This document shows, one piece after another, positions 19,464-30,408 of a stretch of 64,000 bases of DNA. The translations under genes were made by a program, and so were the position numbers. Origin of the DNA: Nitrospirales bacterium (GTDB taxonomy: Bacteria > Nitrospirota > Nitrospiria > Nitrospirales > UBA8639). Where the stretch lies: assembly GCA_021604145.1 (NCBI GenBank), contig BQIX01000001.1, positions 296,343 to 360,342 on the forward strand, in the 5' to 3' direction. Positions within the stretch are counted from its first letter, which is position 1, and each line of letters starts with the position of its first letter. The notes under the pieces are model-generated. The model had not been told where the DNA came from. It made no database searches and saw nothing but the letters and a program-made list of their open reading frames with translations.

Positions 19464-19477
19464 GGCAAGGTCTTTGC
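19464..19477 (+). promoter_or_regulatory. Putative sigma-54 promoter GGCAAGGTCTTTGC
   Basis: GGCA-N6-TTGC, 12-bp GG/GC spacing; 14-bp site differs by one base from 47331-47344. Confidence 0.6.
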
Positions 19478-19720
19478 TGTGCAAGGACAAGAGGGTTCAT
19501 CTTGAGGATTGTGCTGAGAGCATTGGAGTAGAGACGAGGAGGACCTTCTGCGACCTGTTGAAAGCTTCAATATGAAATGGATTTTCAGTAACGTGCAAGG
19601 ACATAATCTATAAGACAATTTGTGATACAGTCTCAATTACGTAGAGAACAAAGATTTCACATTAGGCGAAACGTGTGAGGAATACGCCTTCAATTCAACT
19701 ACCTTGAAAGGAGTCTGTGG

Positions 19721-20659
19721 ATGAAAGTCCTGTTGGCATTGGAAAAAACTCGGGCCTCAGTCGGCGCTATTCGGATACTCAAGAAATTATTCCTTCCTAA
19801 AGGATCCAATCTTTTTCTTCTGCATGTGCACGCCATTCCTCAAAAGATCACGGGACTAGCGAAAGAACGGATTTTAAAACTATCAAAGCATGTGGAAAAT
19901 ATTCAAAAAGAAGAGCTTGAGCAGGCGCATCAGTTTCTGAGTAAGACCGAGAACACGTTAAGACATCAGGATGTGCGTGTTCAATCTCTTGTAAAAAAGG
20001 GCTTTCCGGGAGAGGAAATATTAAAGCTCATTCGAACGAAAGGTATTGATCTCGTGGTCCTTGGAACACGAAACTATTCCAAAGTGACCGGGTTTTTGAT
20101 CGGCAGCGTGAGTCAATGGGTGCTACAGGAATCGCCATGTTCTGTATTGATCGCCAGGAATCATCCACGAAAAAACTTGAATGATCGAAAAATAAAGCTG
20201 CTATTGGCTACGGATGGGTCACTGGACGCCCAGGCGGCCATCGACTTTGTGAACGCGGTGGAATTACCGTCTTCTTCGCAAATCACCGTACTTCATGTCA
20301 TGCAAAAACAGGTGTATGAGACGGAATTGGCGTTGCGAATGAGCAGAAAGGATGAAGAGGAATTTGCCAGATTAGCCGAAGAACTCTTTAAGGCACGAGG
20401 ACGAGAAGGGGCGAAATTGCTGAAAGAGACTCGAACGGCACTATCTTTACCTGATCTTCATATTGATGAACAGTTGGTCTATGGCAATGCAGCGGCTGAA
20501 ATTCTTAAATCCGCTCGAAATATGCAAGCAGATCTTATTGTGTTGGGTTCGCGTGGGTTATCGGGAGTCAAACAGATGTTCTTAGGCAGTGTGTCGAACA
20601 AGGTTGTGCACCGTGCCGGATGTTCGGTAGCCGTCATTCGTCACCAACACAAGAAGTGA
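19721..20659 (+). CDS. Tandem universal stress protein
   Basis: Two UspA domains; LVVLGTRNYSKVTGFLIGSVSQWVLQESPCSVLIAR and LIVLGSRGLSGVKQMFLGSVSNKVVHRAGCSVAVIR. Confidence 0.9.
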   Translation: MKVLLALEKTRASVGAIRILKKLFLPKGSNLFLLHVHAIPQKITGLAKERILKLSKHVENIQKEELEQAHQFLSKTENTLRHQDVRVQSLVKKGFPGEEILKLIRTKGIDLVVLGTRNYSKVTGFLIGSVSQWVLQESPCSVLIARNHPRKNLNDRKIKLLLATDGSLDAQAAIDFVNAVELPSSSQITVLHVMQKQVYETELALRMSRKDEEEFARLAEELFKARGREGAKLLKETRTALSLPDLHIDEQLVYGNAAAEILKSARNMQADLIVLGSRGLSGVKQMFLGSVSNKVVHRAGCSVAVIRHQHKK

Positions 20660-21016
20660 TTTTTGGAAATCATGGAACAAAAGATTGTTAGGTCATTTGA
20701 ATCAAGAAGTCGTGATGCCGTTCAGCTGTTACCAAAGGTAGGCTCTTCAGCATTGAAGGTTGTGACACGATCGACCGCATGACACGAGTTATGAAGAAAC
20801 TCGAAATTTTCTGTAAATCCGCAATCTCTCAGGTCATGAACAACTTGGGTCATATTGTATAATAGTGAAAGTTGGTGGTTCTCACCCTTACATCTACGTT
20901 AGAGCTACTGCTCTGTATTATCATAATGGTCATATAACTCTTTTATTGTTTTTCGAATCCATCTGCAAGCTCGGATTGGAATGAAAAGACGAGAGAACAC
21001 AAAGGGCCATATCTCG

Positions 21017-21376
21017 TTAGTCGAGCAAACGATTGACCGTATCCAACAGTTCCGACATGCGCACCGGTTTCCCAAGAAACGCATCCACTCCCTGTTGCAA
21101 GACTTTTACTCTGGTTGCCTCATCGTTTAAGGATGTGAGCACCACAATCCGGCAGGTTCAACACTTCTCGCGAAGTGCTCGAAGAAATTCGAGTCCCCCG
21201 GCAGGCATGCGAAAGTCAGAAACGACGTCATCCGGCTTGCTTTGATCGATTTGAGCTAATGCGTCATTGCCGTTTACGGCCTGTATCACCTGAAAGCCGA
21301 CCTCTTGGAGTTCAAGGAGCCGGAGCATTTCCTCGTCATCTTCCACCAATAGAATTTTGTACCCGAGATTCTCAGG
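21017..21376 (-). pseudogene. Frameshifted response regulator receiver domain
   Basis: ILLVEDDEEMLRLLELQEVGFQVIQAVNG...VVSDFRMPAGGLEFLRALREKC then, in another frame, RIVVLTSLNDEATRVKVLQQGVDAFLGKPVRMSELLDTVNRLLD*. Confidence 0.8.
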
Positions 21377-22514
21377 ATTATCGGATGAATCATTGGGGTC
21401 GTCCTTGCGTATTTGGGACGGTTACCAGATTTCAGATTTTTCCCACAAATCTAGAACAGAAAGATAGGCAACATGCATGCCTTAAAGCATAGGCTTGTTT
21501 CGTGAACAACTTGGAAAATTTATTGTAAATAAAAAAAGTTCGGTAGGATTATGAAGTATTTGTGCGTATCCGGCTCATTTGTCCACAACAATATTTTTTT
21601 AAGATGGGGAATTTCTCCCCTGTATTTTTCGTGATAACTTCCAACATAGAAAGCATGATCTCTCAACTTGCGTTCAGTTCAGCGTCTGAGACCAGTCACA
21701 TTTATTGGGATTTCACTCGTCTATGCGTGATTTATGCTGGGAATAGGAGAATATGTCCGAGTTCGTGAAGCGATGATGCAAAATTTAATAAACCATGACC
21801 ATCCACTGGAAATGCAAATTTCGAGCGAGAACGTCAAGCGCATAAAACATGTCAGCAATTCTTCCCTACATCACTCGTTAGAAAAAGCGCTCCTCTCTGA
21901 ATCGTGAGTGACAGGAATATATTTCCGTTCAGTCGGTGCCTTCGCGCATCGCTAATCATTCCACCATCATCCATGATGTGCTCTTCCACCATTCAAATTA
22001 AAGCGGTTTGATAGTTCGAGCATTGCTTTTCGTCATGATACTCTTTATCCCATAGTCGTTTGTCCTACAGGCACCAGTTTCATTCAAAAAACTAAAAGCC
22101 CTCATTTCCTTTGCCTTAATCTATTTGTAAAACAATTCTTTAGCTAACTCATTTTCGTAAAGAACATATCTTTTTTAAATTCGTTTTCTATTACAAAGAA
22201 TCGACGTTCAAAATCACCATATCTCGAAGAGTATGATGGCTTTGAAGAAACAATAATTTCATGGAATATGAGGCATTTCGCAACAATATCGTATGAGGCT
22301 ATTGGGGTCAAAAAACCACATTTAGAATTCTTTGAAAAGTTTCTATGTTCGGAAGCATTGAAAACTTCTCACATTTTTCGATGGCATTACTCTTGATAAA
22401 TGAAAATACAGAATGAAAAGAAAATAGGAAAACTAAGACATCGGTACAACAACCGATTTCTTCTGTTTCCATTGCATTCCACAACAGGAACCTTACTCAT
22501 AAACAGGAGATCAC

Positions 22515-23582
22515 GTGATGGCGAATACGATGAACACGTTTGTGATGAAACATATAGACGAAGTGGGCGTCATGGAGAAGCCGATACCTGATCCAGGTCC
22601 TAACGATGCCATCATAAAAACTACTGCCGCATTAATCTGTACTTCAGATGTCCATACAGTGGCCGGTGCCATCGGGGAACGAACGAATCTGACCATAGGC
22701 CATGAAGCGGTGGGAGTCGTGCACAAACTTGGTAACGCCGTTAGTGGATTTCGAGAAGGTGATCGCGTCGCGGTCAACGCTATTACCCCCTGCTACCTCT
22801 GTGAAAATTGTCAGCGAGGCTATACGTCCCAATGTACGACTATGCTTGGCGGTTGGAAATTTGCCAATGTCAAAGATGGTAACATGGCGGAATTTTTCCA
22901 TGTCAATAGTGCCCAAGCCAACCTGGCTCCGATTCCAGATAGCTTGACGGATGAGCAGGCTCTGTACTGCACCGATATGATGTCGACAGGCTTCATGGGA
23001 GCCGAACATGCCAGCATTCCCATAGGAGGAAGCGTCGCTATTTTTGCTCAAGGCCCCGTTGGATTAATGGCGACAGTTGGAGCGAGATTATTAGGAGCAG
23101 GGCTCATCATCGCCGTAGAGACGGTTCCGCATCGTCAAGAACTGGCCAAACGCTTTGGTGCTGATATCGTGGTTGATTTCAAAGCCCAAGATCCTGTTGA
23201 AGCCATCCTTGCTCTGACTGATGGTTTGGGTGTGGACTCTGCCATCGAGGCACTGGGACTACAAGCGAGTTTCGAGGGTTGTATCAAAGCGACGCGACCT
23301 GGAGGCACCATCTCCAATATTGGCTATCACGGCGACGGAGAGTCTGTGGAAATTCCAAGGGCTGCGTGGGGGGTCGGGATGAGTGATAAGGCTATTCGAA
23401 CTGGACTTTGCCCGGGTGGAGCTGAGCGGATGAAACGGCTCTTGCGACTCCTCGAAATGGGCCGCGTGGATCCCACTCCTCTCACAACTCATCGCTTCAA
23501 CTTCAGCGAGGTAGAAAAGGCGTTCCACATGATGAAAATCAAAGAGGATGGCATGCTCAAGCCTTTGATCCTTTTCGACTAA
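22515..23582 (+). CDS. Zinc-dependent alcohol dehydrogenase family protein
   Basis: GHEAVGVVHKLGNAVSGFREGDRVAV, CYLCENCQRGYTSQC structural-zinc region, GPVGLMATVGARLLGAGLII. Confidence 0.85.
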   Translation: MMANTMNTFVMKHIDEVGVMEKPIPDPGPNDAIIKTTAALICTSDVHTVAGAIGERTNLTIGHEAVGVVHKLGNAVSGFREGDRVAVNAITPCYLCENCQRGYTSQCTTMLGGWKFANVKDGNMAEFFHVNSAQANLAPIPDSLTDEQALYCTDMMSTGFMGAEHASIPIGGSVAIFAQGPVGLMATVGARLLGAGLIIAVETVPHRQELAKRFGADIVVDFKAQDPVEAILALTDGLGVDSAIEALGLQASFEGCIKATRPGGTISNIGYHGDGESVEIPRAAWGVGMSDKAIRTGLCPGGAERMKRLLRLLEMGRVDPTPLTTHRFNFSEVEKAFHMMKIKEDGMLKPLILFD

Positions 23583-23700
23583 ACATCGGCATAGAAGTTC
23601 TACAGTCAGCAAGGTTCCATGTAGTGGAGACCTCTAATTTCTTGGTCACGAGAATACCTGAAGCCGTGTCTATACGCAGAAACATTTTATAAACCAATAC

Positions 23701-23724
23701 CGTGTCTTCGGACACGAATTTTTT
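23701..23724 (+). terminator. Intrinsic-terminator-like hairpin CGTGTC-TTCG-GACACG followed by T7
   Basis: Perfect 6-bp stem with TTCG tetraloop, then AATTTTTTTC. Confidence 0.7.
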
Positions 23725-23743
23725 TCACAAAGGGAGGTATCTA

Positions 23744-24271
23744 ATGAATTTCAACAAGTTTGCCAAAACTATGGTTGCTATTTCAGGTTTTTGTGTATTG
23801 ATTTCTGGGTCGGCATTCGGTGCGACCGTTGAGGTCGGGAATGCCATAACTAGTTGGCTCGGGAAAGGAGAGATTCATGAAATAGGAAAGGATCGCGTCT
23901 TGTTTCATGGTGCGCTTGACGGCGTGATTTTTATCCATCAGCGAAAAGGAGGGATCAACGCCCCCCTACAAGCGGCAAAGATGCACTGTCTCGTTATGAT
24001 GAATTTAGATAAGAATACAAAGGAGAGAGCCTCAGAAGGATTCTGCATGATTACGCCAAATGAAGAAAGCGGCATGGTCTACACGGAATTTCAGTGTGCC
24101 AGTTCCGCGGACGAATGTCAGGGGGAGTGGACCCATATTGGCGGCACAGGGAAGTACGCTGGAATATCCGGTACGACAAAATTTCGCTCGAGGGTGGATA
24201 TCGGCCCAAAGGAAAAAGGGACGATCAGCGGGTACGCGGTGTGGCCAAGCCTGACTTATAACTTACCGTAA
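23744..24271 (+). CDS. Exported hypothetical protein (intact paralog of the 45527 pseudogene)
   Basis: ATG after GGGAGG; signal peptide MNFNKFAKTMVAISGFCVLISGSAFGA; AAKMHCLVMMNLD and EFQCASSADECQGEWTHIGGTGKYAGISGTTKFRSR. Confidence 0.75.
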   Translation: MNFNKFAKTMVAISGFCVLISGSAFGATVEVGNAITSWLGKGEIHEIGKDRVLFHGALDGVIFIHQRKGGINAPLQAAKMHCLVMMNLDKNTKERASEGFCMITPNEESGMVYTEFQCASSADECQGEWTHIGGTGKYAGISGTTKFRSRVDIGPKEKGTISGYAVWPSLTYNLP

Positions 24272-24408
24272 CATGAGAGAGGGGGGAGTTCGTGGAGTTT
24301 TCAAGAATCAGCAAATGTGATTATAGCTGCGACTCCCCCATCAGCTCTCGAACTGAAGATGATGACCAATGAACGTGATCGTAGGGTTCTTTTTGTCGTA
24401 GCGTTGGG

Positions 24409-25194
24409 ATGCATGCCATACAAAAGGAATACATGATGAATGGAGTACATACTAAGTATCCTGTTACCAAGGATAAGTACGACGCTGTACTTTTCGACTT
24501 GGATGGTGTGGTCACGAAAACGGCAAAGATACATGCTGCATGTTGGAAAACAACGTTTGACGAGTATCTGGAGAAGCGCTCGGTGAGAACCGATGAAACG
24601 TTTCGTCCTTTTGACATTGCCACGGACTATCTGTTGTACGTAGATGGCAAACCTCGGTACGACGGAGTACGAGATTTTCTAAAATCCCGCAATATCATTC
24701 TTCCTGAAGGCTCGCTCGATGATCCGTCTCAAACAGAAACCGTGTACGGGCTTGGCAATCGCAAGAATGAATTGGTTGAGGAGGCTATTGAAACGGATGG
24801 TGTCGACGTATACGAGGGGGCCCTGGCGTTTCTCGAATACGTCCGTGGTGAGGGAATCAGCACGGCTGTTGTGACTTCGAGCCAGAAGTGCCACGCGGTG
24901 CTCCAAGCTGCTGGAATCGAGGATTTTTTTGAGGTGGAAATAGATGCCAATACAATCGTCCAGCAACAATTGGCCGGCAAACCAGCCCCGGATTCCTTCT
25001 TGAAAGCTGCCCAATTACTCGATGTTCAGACAAAGCGTGCAGTCGTCATCGAGGATGCCATCTCTGGCGTTCAAGCTGGAGTCAGGGGATGCTTTGGGCT
25101 CGTGATCGGGGTTGCCCGGAAAGATAATGCCGAAGAACTCAAGATACATGGAGCTCATATCGTTGTCACGGACCTGAGAGAACTAGTCCCCTGA
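24409..25194 (+). CDS. Beta-phosphoglucomutase family HAD hydrolase
   Basis: AVLFDLDGVVTKTAKIHAACWK; VDGKPRYDGVRDFLKSR; VIEDAISGVQAGVRGCFGLVIGV. Confidence 0.9.
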   Translation: MHAIQKEYMMNGVHTKYPVTKDKYDAVLFDLDGVVTKTAKIHAACWKTTFDEYLEKRSVRTDETFRPFDIATDYLLYVDGKPRYDGVRDFLKSRNIILPEGSLDDPSQTETVYGLGNRKNELVEEAIETDGVDVYEGALAFLEYVRGEGISTAVVTSSQKCHAVLQAAGIEDFFEVEIDANTIVQQQLAGKPAPDSFLKAAQLLDVQTKRAVVIEDAISGVQAGVRGCFGLVIGVARKDNAEELKIHGAHIVVTDLRELVP

Positions 25195-25317
25195 ATGCAC
25201 TGGCGTGTGACGAACTATACAACGGTTTTGGTCCCTGGTCTTTTGAATTCCAGAAAGAAATTTGAATGACAGGATCTAAAGAAGCTTCGACAACATTCAT
25301 GGATGAGGTGAGTTAGG

Positions 25318-27705
25318 ATGATTCACCATGAACGCCTTGTGCCACCTCGGCACATTTATCCACCTGATGAATGGAACATGGTGGAAACACAGTACAATCC
25401 AGCTTTCCTGTCTCAAACCGAATCAATGTATTCAGTCGGCAATGGCTACTTCGGCATGCGTGGATGTCCTGAAGAAGGAGTGCCCGTGATTCAGAATGGC
25501 ACCTTCGTCAATGGCTTTTATGATTCATGGCCGATTATGTATGGTGAGGAAGCGTATGGCTTTGCCAAGACCGGCCAGACCATCGTGAATGTGACAGACA
25601 GCAAAAAAATCAAGCTCTATGTCGACGATGAGCCCTTTCATCTCACGAGCGCTACCCTGCTGAGTTTCGAACGTCGCCTGAATATGAAATCCGCAACGCT
25701 GGACCGAGAGGTTGTGTGGGAAACGCCATCAGGGAAACAGGTGTTAATCAAATCGCGACGTCTCGTGTCTTTTTCGCATCGACACCTTGCGGCCATGTCC
25801 TACGAGGTGACCGTATTGAATGCAGAGGCCCCGATCGTCATCTCCTCAGAAATGCTCTACATTCAAGATGATCATAAGAGAGATGGCGATCCGCGTCAGA
25901 CGAAGGGTTTTATCGAACGGGTACTCCACCCAAGAGAGCATTATGCTAAAGATCGTCGCGTGGTACTGTGTCATGGGACGATGAATAGTAACATGACGCT
26001 CGCCTGTGGCATAGCCCATGATCTCAAGACCGACTGTGCTCATTCTTATCAAAGCAAGTGTTCCGAGGATTTCGGTGCCATCGTGTTCTCTGTCGAGGCT
26101 CAACCTGGCATGAGAATCCACCTATTAAAGTATATCACCTATCACACCACGAACCTTGCCTCCCCCCGAGGTCTATGCGATAGGGCCGAACGGACATTGG
26201 ACAGAGCCATGGGCTATGGATTTGATGGCATTCTGGCTGAGCAGGAGCAATACATGGATGATTTCTGGCGAAGGAGTGATGTTCACATTAGCGATATTGA
26301 ATCCAAACAGGACAAGCGTTCTACCATTGAAATTCAGCAGGCCATTCGTTTCAATTTGTTTCATATTCTTCAGGCAGCGGGGAGAGCCGATACTGCCGGA
26401 GTGCCAGCCAAGGGGCTAACGGGCCATGCTTACGAAGGGCAGTATTTTTGGGATACGGAAATCTATCTCCTTCCATTCCTGATTTATACGTCACCGCGCA
26501 TTGCCAAAAACCTTCTGATGTTTCGGTATCGCATGTTGGACAAAGCCAGGGAACGAGCTCGAGAGTTGAACCAGAAAGGTGCAATGTTTCCATGGAGAAC
26601 GATTAACGGCAAAGAAGCATCGGCCTACTATGCGGCAGGAACAGCCCAGTACCACATCAATGCGGACATCATGTATGCGTTGCGAAAGTACGTGAACGCC
26701 ACAGGCGATAAAGCGTTTCTGTATAACTATGGAGCAGAAATGTTGCTTGAAACGGCACGATTATGGAGTGACCTTGGATTTTTTTCGGAACACAAGGGAG
26801 GAAAGTTTTGCATTCACGGTGTGACGGGTCCCGATGAATACAACACCGTTGTGAACAACAACACCTTTACGAATCTCATGGCGCGAGAGAATCTGCAGTA
26901 CGCAGCCTCGACGATAGAGTCGCTGCGCGAAAAGAGGCCAGAGGTGTTTGCCGCGTTAGTCAGTAAGACCGCGTTGACGATGGATGAGGTCAAGGAATGG
27001 CGGAGAGCTGCAGAGAACATGTACATCCCCTATGATGAGAAAATGGGAATTCACCCACAAGATGATGCCTTTTTAGAAAAAGAGATGTGGGACTTTAAGA
27101 ATACCCCACCGGAGAAATACCCGCTTCTGTTGTTTTACCACCCGCTCGTCATCTATCGATATCAGGTCATCAAGCAGGCCGATATTGTGTTGGCAATGTT
27201 TCTCGTGGGTCAGAACTTCTCCTCCGAACAAAAGAAACGCAACTTTGACTATTATGACCCCTTGACCACAGGGGATTCCTCACTCTCATCCTGTATCCAG
27301 AGTATCGTCGCGGTGGAGATTGGATATGTTGAAAAAGCATTTGAATACGCTCAAGCCGCCCTGCTGATGGATCTCGCAGATATCGGAGGAAACGTCAACG
27401 ATGGATGCCACATTGCCTCAATGGGGGGCACGTGGATGGCCCTGACATATGGGTTTGCCGGAATGAGGGACGATGATGGGGTGCTCACGTTCAAGCCCAG
27501 GCGCGCACCTGACCAACCAGCTCGGTTACGATTTCCGCTGACCTATCACGGTCAAATCCTGGAAGTGGAACTCGGGCCGGATGTCGCCACGTATACATTG
27601 CGGGAGGGTGATGGTCTGGTGATCCGACACGAAGATGAAGAAATTTACCTTTCACCCAAGACTTCCGTTGCCACCAGATCGATTATCAAACGGAAGCCAT
27701 TTTAA
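25318..27705 (+). CDS. Glycoside hydrolase family 65 disaccharide phosphorylase
   Basis: GNGYFGMRG, GLTGHAYEGQYFWDTEIYLLPFL, GVTGPDEYNTVVNNNTFTN, KQADIVLAMF; adjacent beta-PGM. Confidence 0.9.
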   Translation: MIHHERLVPPRHIYPPDEWNMVETQYNPAFLSQTESMYSVGNGYFGMRGCPEEGVPVIQNGTFVNGFYDSWPIMYGEEAYGFAKTGQTIVNVTDSKKIKLYVDDEPFHLTSATLLSFERRLNMKSATLDREVVWETPSGKQVLIKSRRLVSFSHRHLAAMSYEVTVLNAEAPIVISSEMLYIQDDHKRDGDPRQTKGFIERVLHPREHYAKDRRVVLCHGTMNSNMTLACGIAHDLKTDCAHSYQSKCSEDFGAIVFSVEAQPGMRIHLLKYITYHTTNLASPRGLCDRAERTLDRAMGYGFDGILAEQEQYMDDFWRRSDVHISDIESKQDKRSTIEIQQAIRFNLFHILQAAGRADTAGVPAKGLTGHAYEGQYFWDTEIYLLPFLIYTSPRIAKNLLMFRYRMLDKARERARELNQKGAMFPWRTINGKEASAYYAAGTAQYHINADIMYALRKYVNATGDKAFLYNYGAEMLLETARLWSDLGFFSEHKGGKFCIHGVTGPDEYNTVVNNNTFTNLMARENLQYAASTIESLREKRPEVFAALVSKTALTMDEVKEWRRAAENMYIPYDEKMGIHPQDDAFLEKEMWDFKNTPPEKYPLLLFYHPLVIYRYQVIKQADIVLAMFLVGQNFSSEQKKRNFDYYDPLTTGDSSLSSCIQSIVAVEIGYVEKAFEYAQAALLMDLADIGGNVNDGCHIASMGGTWMALTYGFAGMRDDDGVLTFKPRRAPDQPARLRFPLTYHGQILEVELGPDVATYTLREGDGLVIRHEDEEIYLSPKTSVATRSIIKRKPF

Positions 27706-27816
27706 GGACGAATATATCAAGGGAATCTGAGATACTCTAGGGAATTCAATAAATATCTGATTGATGCTTCGGACACGATCCAGTTTCCAAGTATCCCTAT
27801 TTGCGAGGAGATCTAC

Positions 27817-30225
27817 ATGTCAAATCCACTGTCAAAAAAAGAATTGGACCTCATCGATGCGTACTGGCGGGCTGCAAACTATCTGTCGATTGGACAAATC
27901 TATCTCTACGACAACCCATTACTCAAGAAAACATTGACAAAAGACCATATCAAACCGCGCTTGTTAGGCCACTGGGGCACTACGCCGGGCTTGAACTTTA
28001 TCTATGCTCACTTGAATCGGATCATCACGGCACATGACCTCAACATAATGTATATCACCGGCCCAGGACATGGCGGACCTGCTCTCGTCGCCAATGCCTA
28101 CCTTGAGGGAACGTACAGTGAGATTTATCAGAACATCTCCCAGGATGAAGAAGGCATGAAACGTTTCTTTACGCAGTTTTCGTTTCCCGGCGGCATTCCT
28201 AGTCACGTGGCTCCGGAAACTCCTGGGTCGATTCATGAGGGCGGAGAGCTTGGGTATGCTCTTTCGCATGCGTATGGAGCCGCCTTTGACAATCCAGATC
28301 TGATCGTTGCCTGCGTCGTTGGTGACGGTGAGGCAGAAACCGGTCCACTCGCCACAAGCTGGCATTCCAACAAGTTCTTGAATCCGGAGGCGGATGGAGT
28401 CGTTTTGCCCATTCTCCATCTCAACGGCTACAAGATCGCTAACCCCACTGTCCTGGCCAGAATCAGTCACGAAGAGCTGGATGACCTTTTCCGCGGCTAC
28501 GGGTATACGCCTTATGTCGTCGAGGGACATGAGCCGGCGAAGATGCATCAACTCATGGCCGAGACGCTCGATACAATTATCAAGGAAATTCAGACAATCA
28601 AAGCCGATGTGCATCGAAACGGCTTCAAGAAACGACCTCTCTGGCCTATGATTATTCTCCGCACCCCCAAGGGATGGACCGGTCCCAAGGAGGTCGACGG
28701 CAAGCGGACTGAAGACTACTGGCGTTCCCATCAGGTACCCATGGGTGAGATGCACGACAACCCTGCCCACGTGCGGTTACTTGAAAAATGGATGAAGAGC
28801 TACAAACCTAATGAACTCTTTGATAAGAATGGGCAGCTAAAAACGGAACTCGCCGACCTGTCTCCCAAAGGCGATCGGCGAATGAGTGCCAATCCGCATG
28901 CGAATGGTGGATTACTACTCAAAGACTTGCGCATGCCCGACTTCCGCGACTATGCCATCACGGTCTCGTCTCCCGGTGCCTCGGTGGTGGAATCTACCCG
29001 CATCATGGGCCAATTTTTACGGGACGTGATGAAGCGCAACATGGCAACCAAGAACTTCCGCCTCGTCAGTCCAGATGAGAATAACTCCAATCGTTGGCAG
29101 GACGTCTTGGAAGTGACCAACCGAGCTTGGGTCGCCGAGAGCTGTCCGTACGACGACCATCTGGCACCGGATGGTCGCGTGATGGAGATGCTTAGTGAGC
29201 ATCAGTGCCAGGGCTGGCTGGAAGGTTACTTGCTCACGGGCAGGCACGGTTTCTTCTCTTGCTACGAAGCGTTTATTCACATCATCGATTCCATGGTCAA
29301 CCAACATGCGAAGTGGATCAAGGTCTGCAATGACATTCCCTGGCGACGACCGATTGCCTCACTGAATTATCTGCTCTCCTCCCACGTGTGGCGGCAAGAC
29401 CACAATGGTTTCAGCCATCAGGATCCGGGCTTTATCGATCATGTGGTCAATAAAAAAGCAGAGGTCGTTCGTGTCTATCTCCCGCCCGATGCGAACTGTT
29501 TACTGTACGTGACCGACCAATGTTTGCGCAGCCGTAACTTCATCAATGTAGTCGTGGCGGGCAAGCAACCTGCCCGGCAGTGGTTGAACATGGATCAGGC
29601 GATTAAACATTGCACAGCCGGTATTGGCATCTGGGAATGGGCGAGTAATGATAAGGGTGGAGAACCCGATGTCGTGATGGCGTGTTGTGGTGATACCCCG
29701 ACGCTCGAAACACTCGCGGCGGTTGATCTCATTCGCCAATACTTACCGGCGTTGAAAATTCGAGTGGTCAATGTCGTGGATCTCATGACACTCCAACCAG
29801 AACGTGAGCACCCTCACGGTTTGAGCGATAAGGATTTTGATGTTTTGTTCACCACGGACAAGCCCATCATCTTTGTGTTCCACGGCTATCCCTGGCTTAT
29901 TCACCGGTTGACATACCGACGGACGAACCACAAAAACCTCCATGTGCGTGGGTACAAGGAGGAGGGCACGACCACCACGCCATTTGACATGTGTGTCCTG
30001 AACGATCTCGATCGTTTCCACCTCGTGGGCGACGTGATCGATCGCGTCCCACACTTAGGCTACAGTGCAGCTTATGCCAAACAGGCCATCCGCGACAAAC
30101 TCATTGAACACAAACAGTACATTGTTAAGCATGGCGAGGACATGCCTGACATTAGTGGGTGGCAATGGGGTCAGCAGGAGACGAAGTCTCGGAAGACGCG
30201 TTCGACAGAAGCAGACAATCTTTGA
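27817..30225 (+). CDS. xfp: Phosphoketolase (xylulose-5-P/fructose-6-P)
   Basis: [88 protein letters not shown]. Confidence 0.95.
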   Translation: MSNPLSKKELDLIDAYWRAANYLSIGQIYLYDNPLLKKTLTKDHIKPRLLGHWGTTPGLNFIYAHLNRIITAHDLNIMYITGPGHGGPALVANAYLEGTYSEIYQNISQDEEGMKRFFTQFSFPGGIPSHVAPETPGSIHEGGELGYALSHAYGAAFDNPDLIVACVVGDGEAETGPLATSWHSNKFLNPEADGVVLPILHLNGYKIANPTVLARISHEELDDLFRGYGYTPYVVEGHEPAKMHQLMAETLDTIIKEIQTIKADVHRNGFKKRPLWPMIILRTPKGWTGPKEVDGKRTEDYWRSHQVPMGEMHDNPAHVRLLEKWMKSYKPNELFDKNGQLKTELADLSPKGDRRMSANPHANGGLLLKDLRMPDFRDYAITVSSPGASVVESTRIMGQFLRDVMKRNMATKNFRLVSPDENNSNRWQDVLEVTNRAWVAESCPYDDHLAPDGRVMEMLSEHQCQGWLEGYLLTGRHGFFSCYEAFIHIIDSMVNQHAKWIKVCNDIPWRRPIASLNYLLSSHVWRQDHNGFSHQDPGFIDHVVNKKAEVVRVYLPPDANCLLYVTDQCLRSRNFINVVVAGKQPARQWLNMDQAIKHCTAGIGIWEWASNDKGGEPDVVMACCGDTPTLETLAAVDLIRQYLPALKIRVVNVVDLMTLQPEREHPHGLSDKDFDVLFTTDKPIIFVFHGYPWLIHRLTYRRTNHKNLHVRGYKEEGTTTTPFDMCVLNDLDRFHLVGDVIDRVPHLGYSAAYAKQAIRDKLIEHKQYIVKHGEDMPDISGWQWGQQETKSRKTRSTEADNL

Positions 30226-30408
30226 ACAGGCGAAGTGATACGTTGAGCTCGAAAGGTGTGATGCACAGCGTGCCAGGCCTGGACAAAGGACGGTTTAAAT
30301 CTCTACGACAAAAACTTCTTAGGGAGAAAGGACCCTTTCAAATGCGGTAGGAGACTTGTCGTACACTGGTGAAATAAATTCTATAGTTGACGAATGAAGG
30401 TGAACGTC

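Noticed and set aside
22382-22397. TGGCATTACTCTTGAT as a sigma-54 promoter of the ADH gene
   Set aside because: The -12 element is GA instead of GC, so not counted as a site; noted only as a near match.
27964-28770. 268-aa minus-strand ORF
   Set aside because: Antisense to the clearly identified phosphoketolase; shadow ORF of a strongly biased codon frame.
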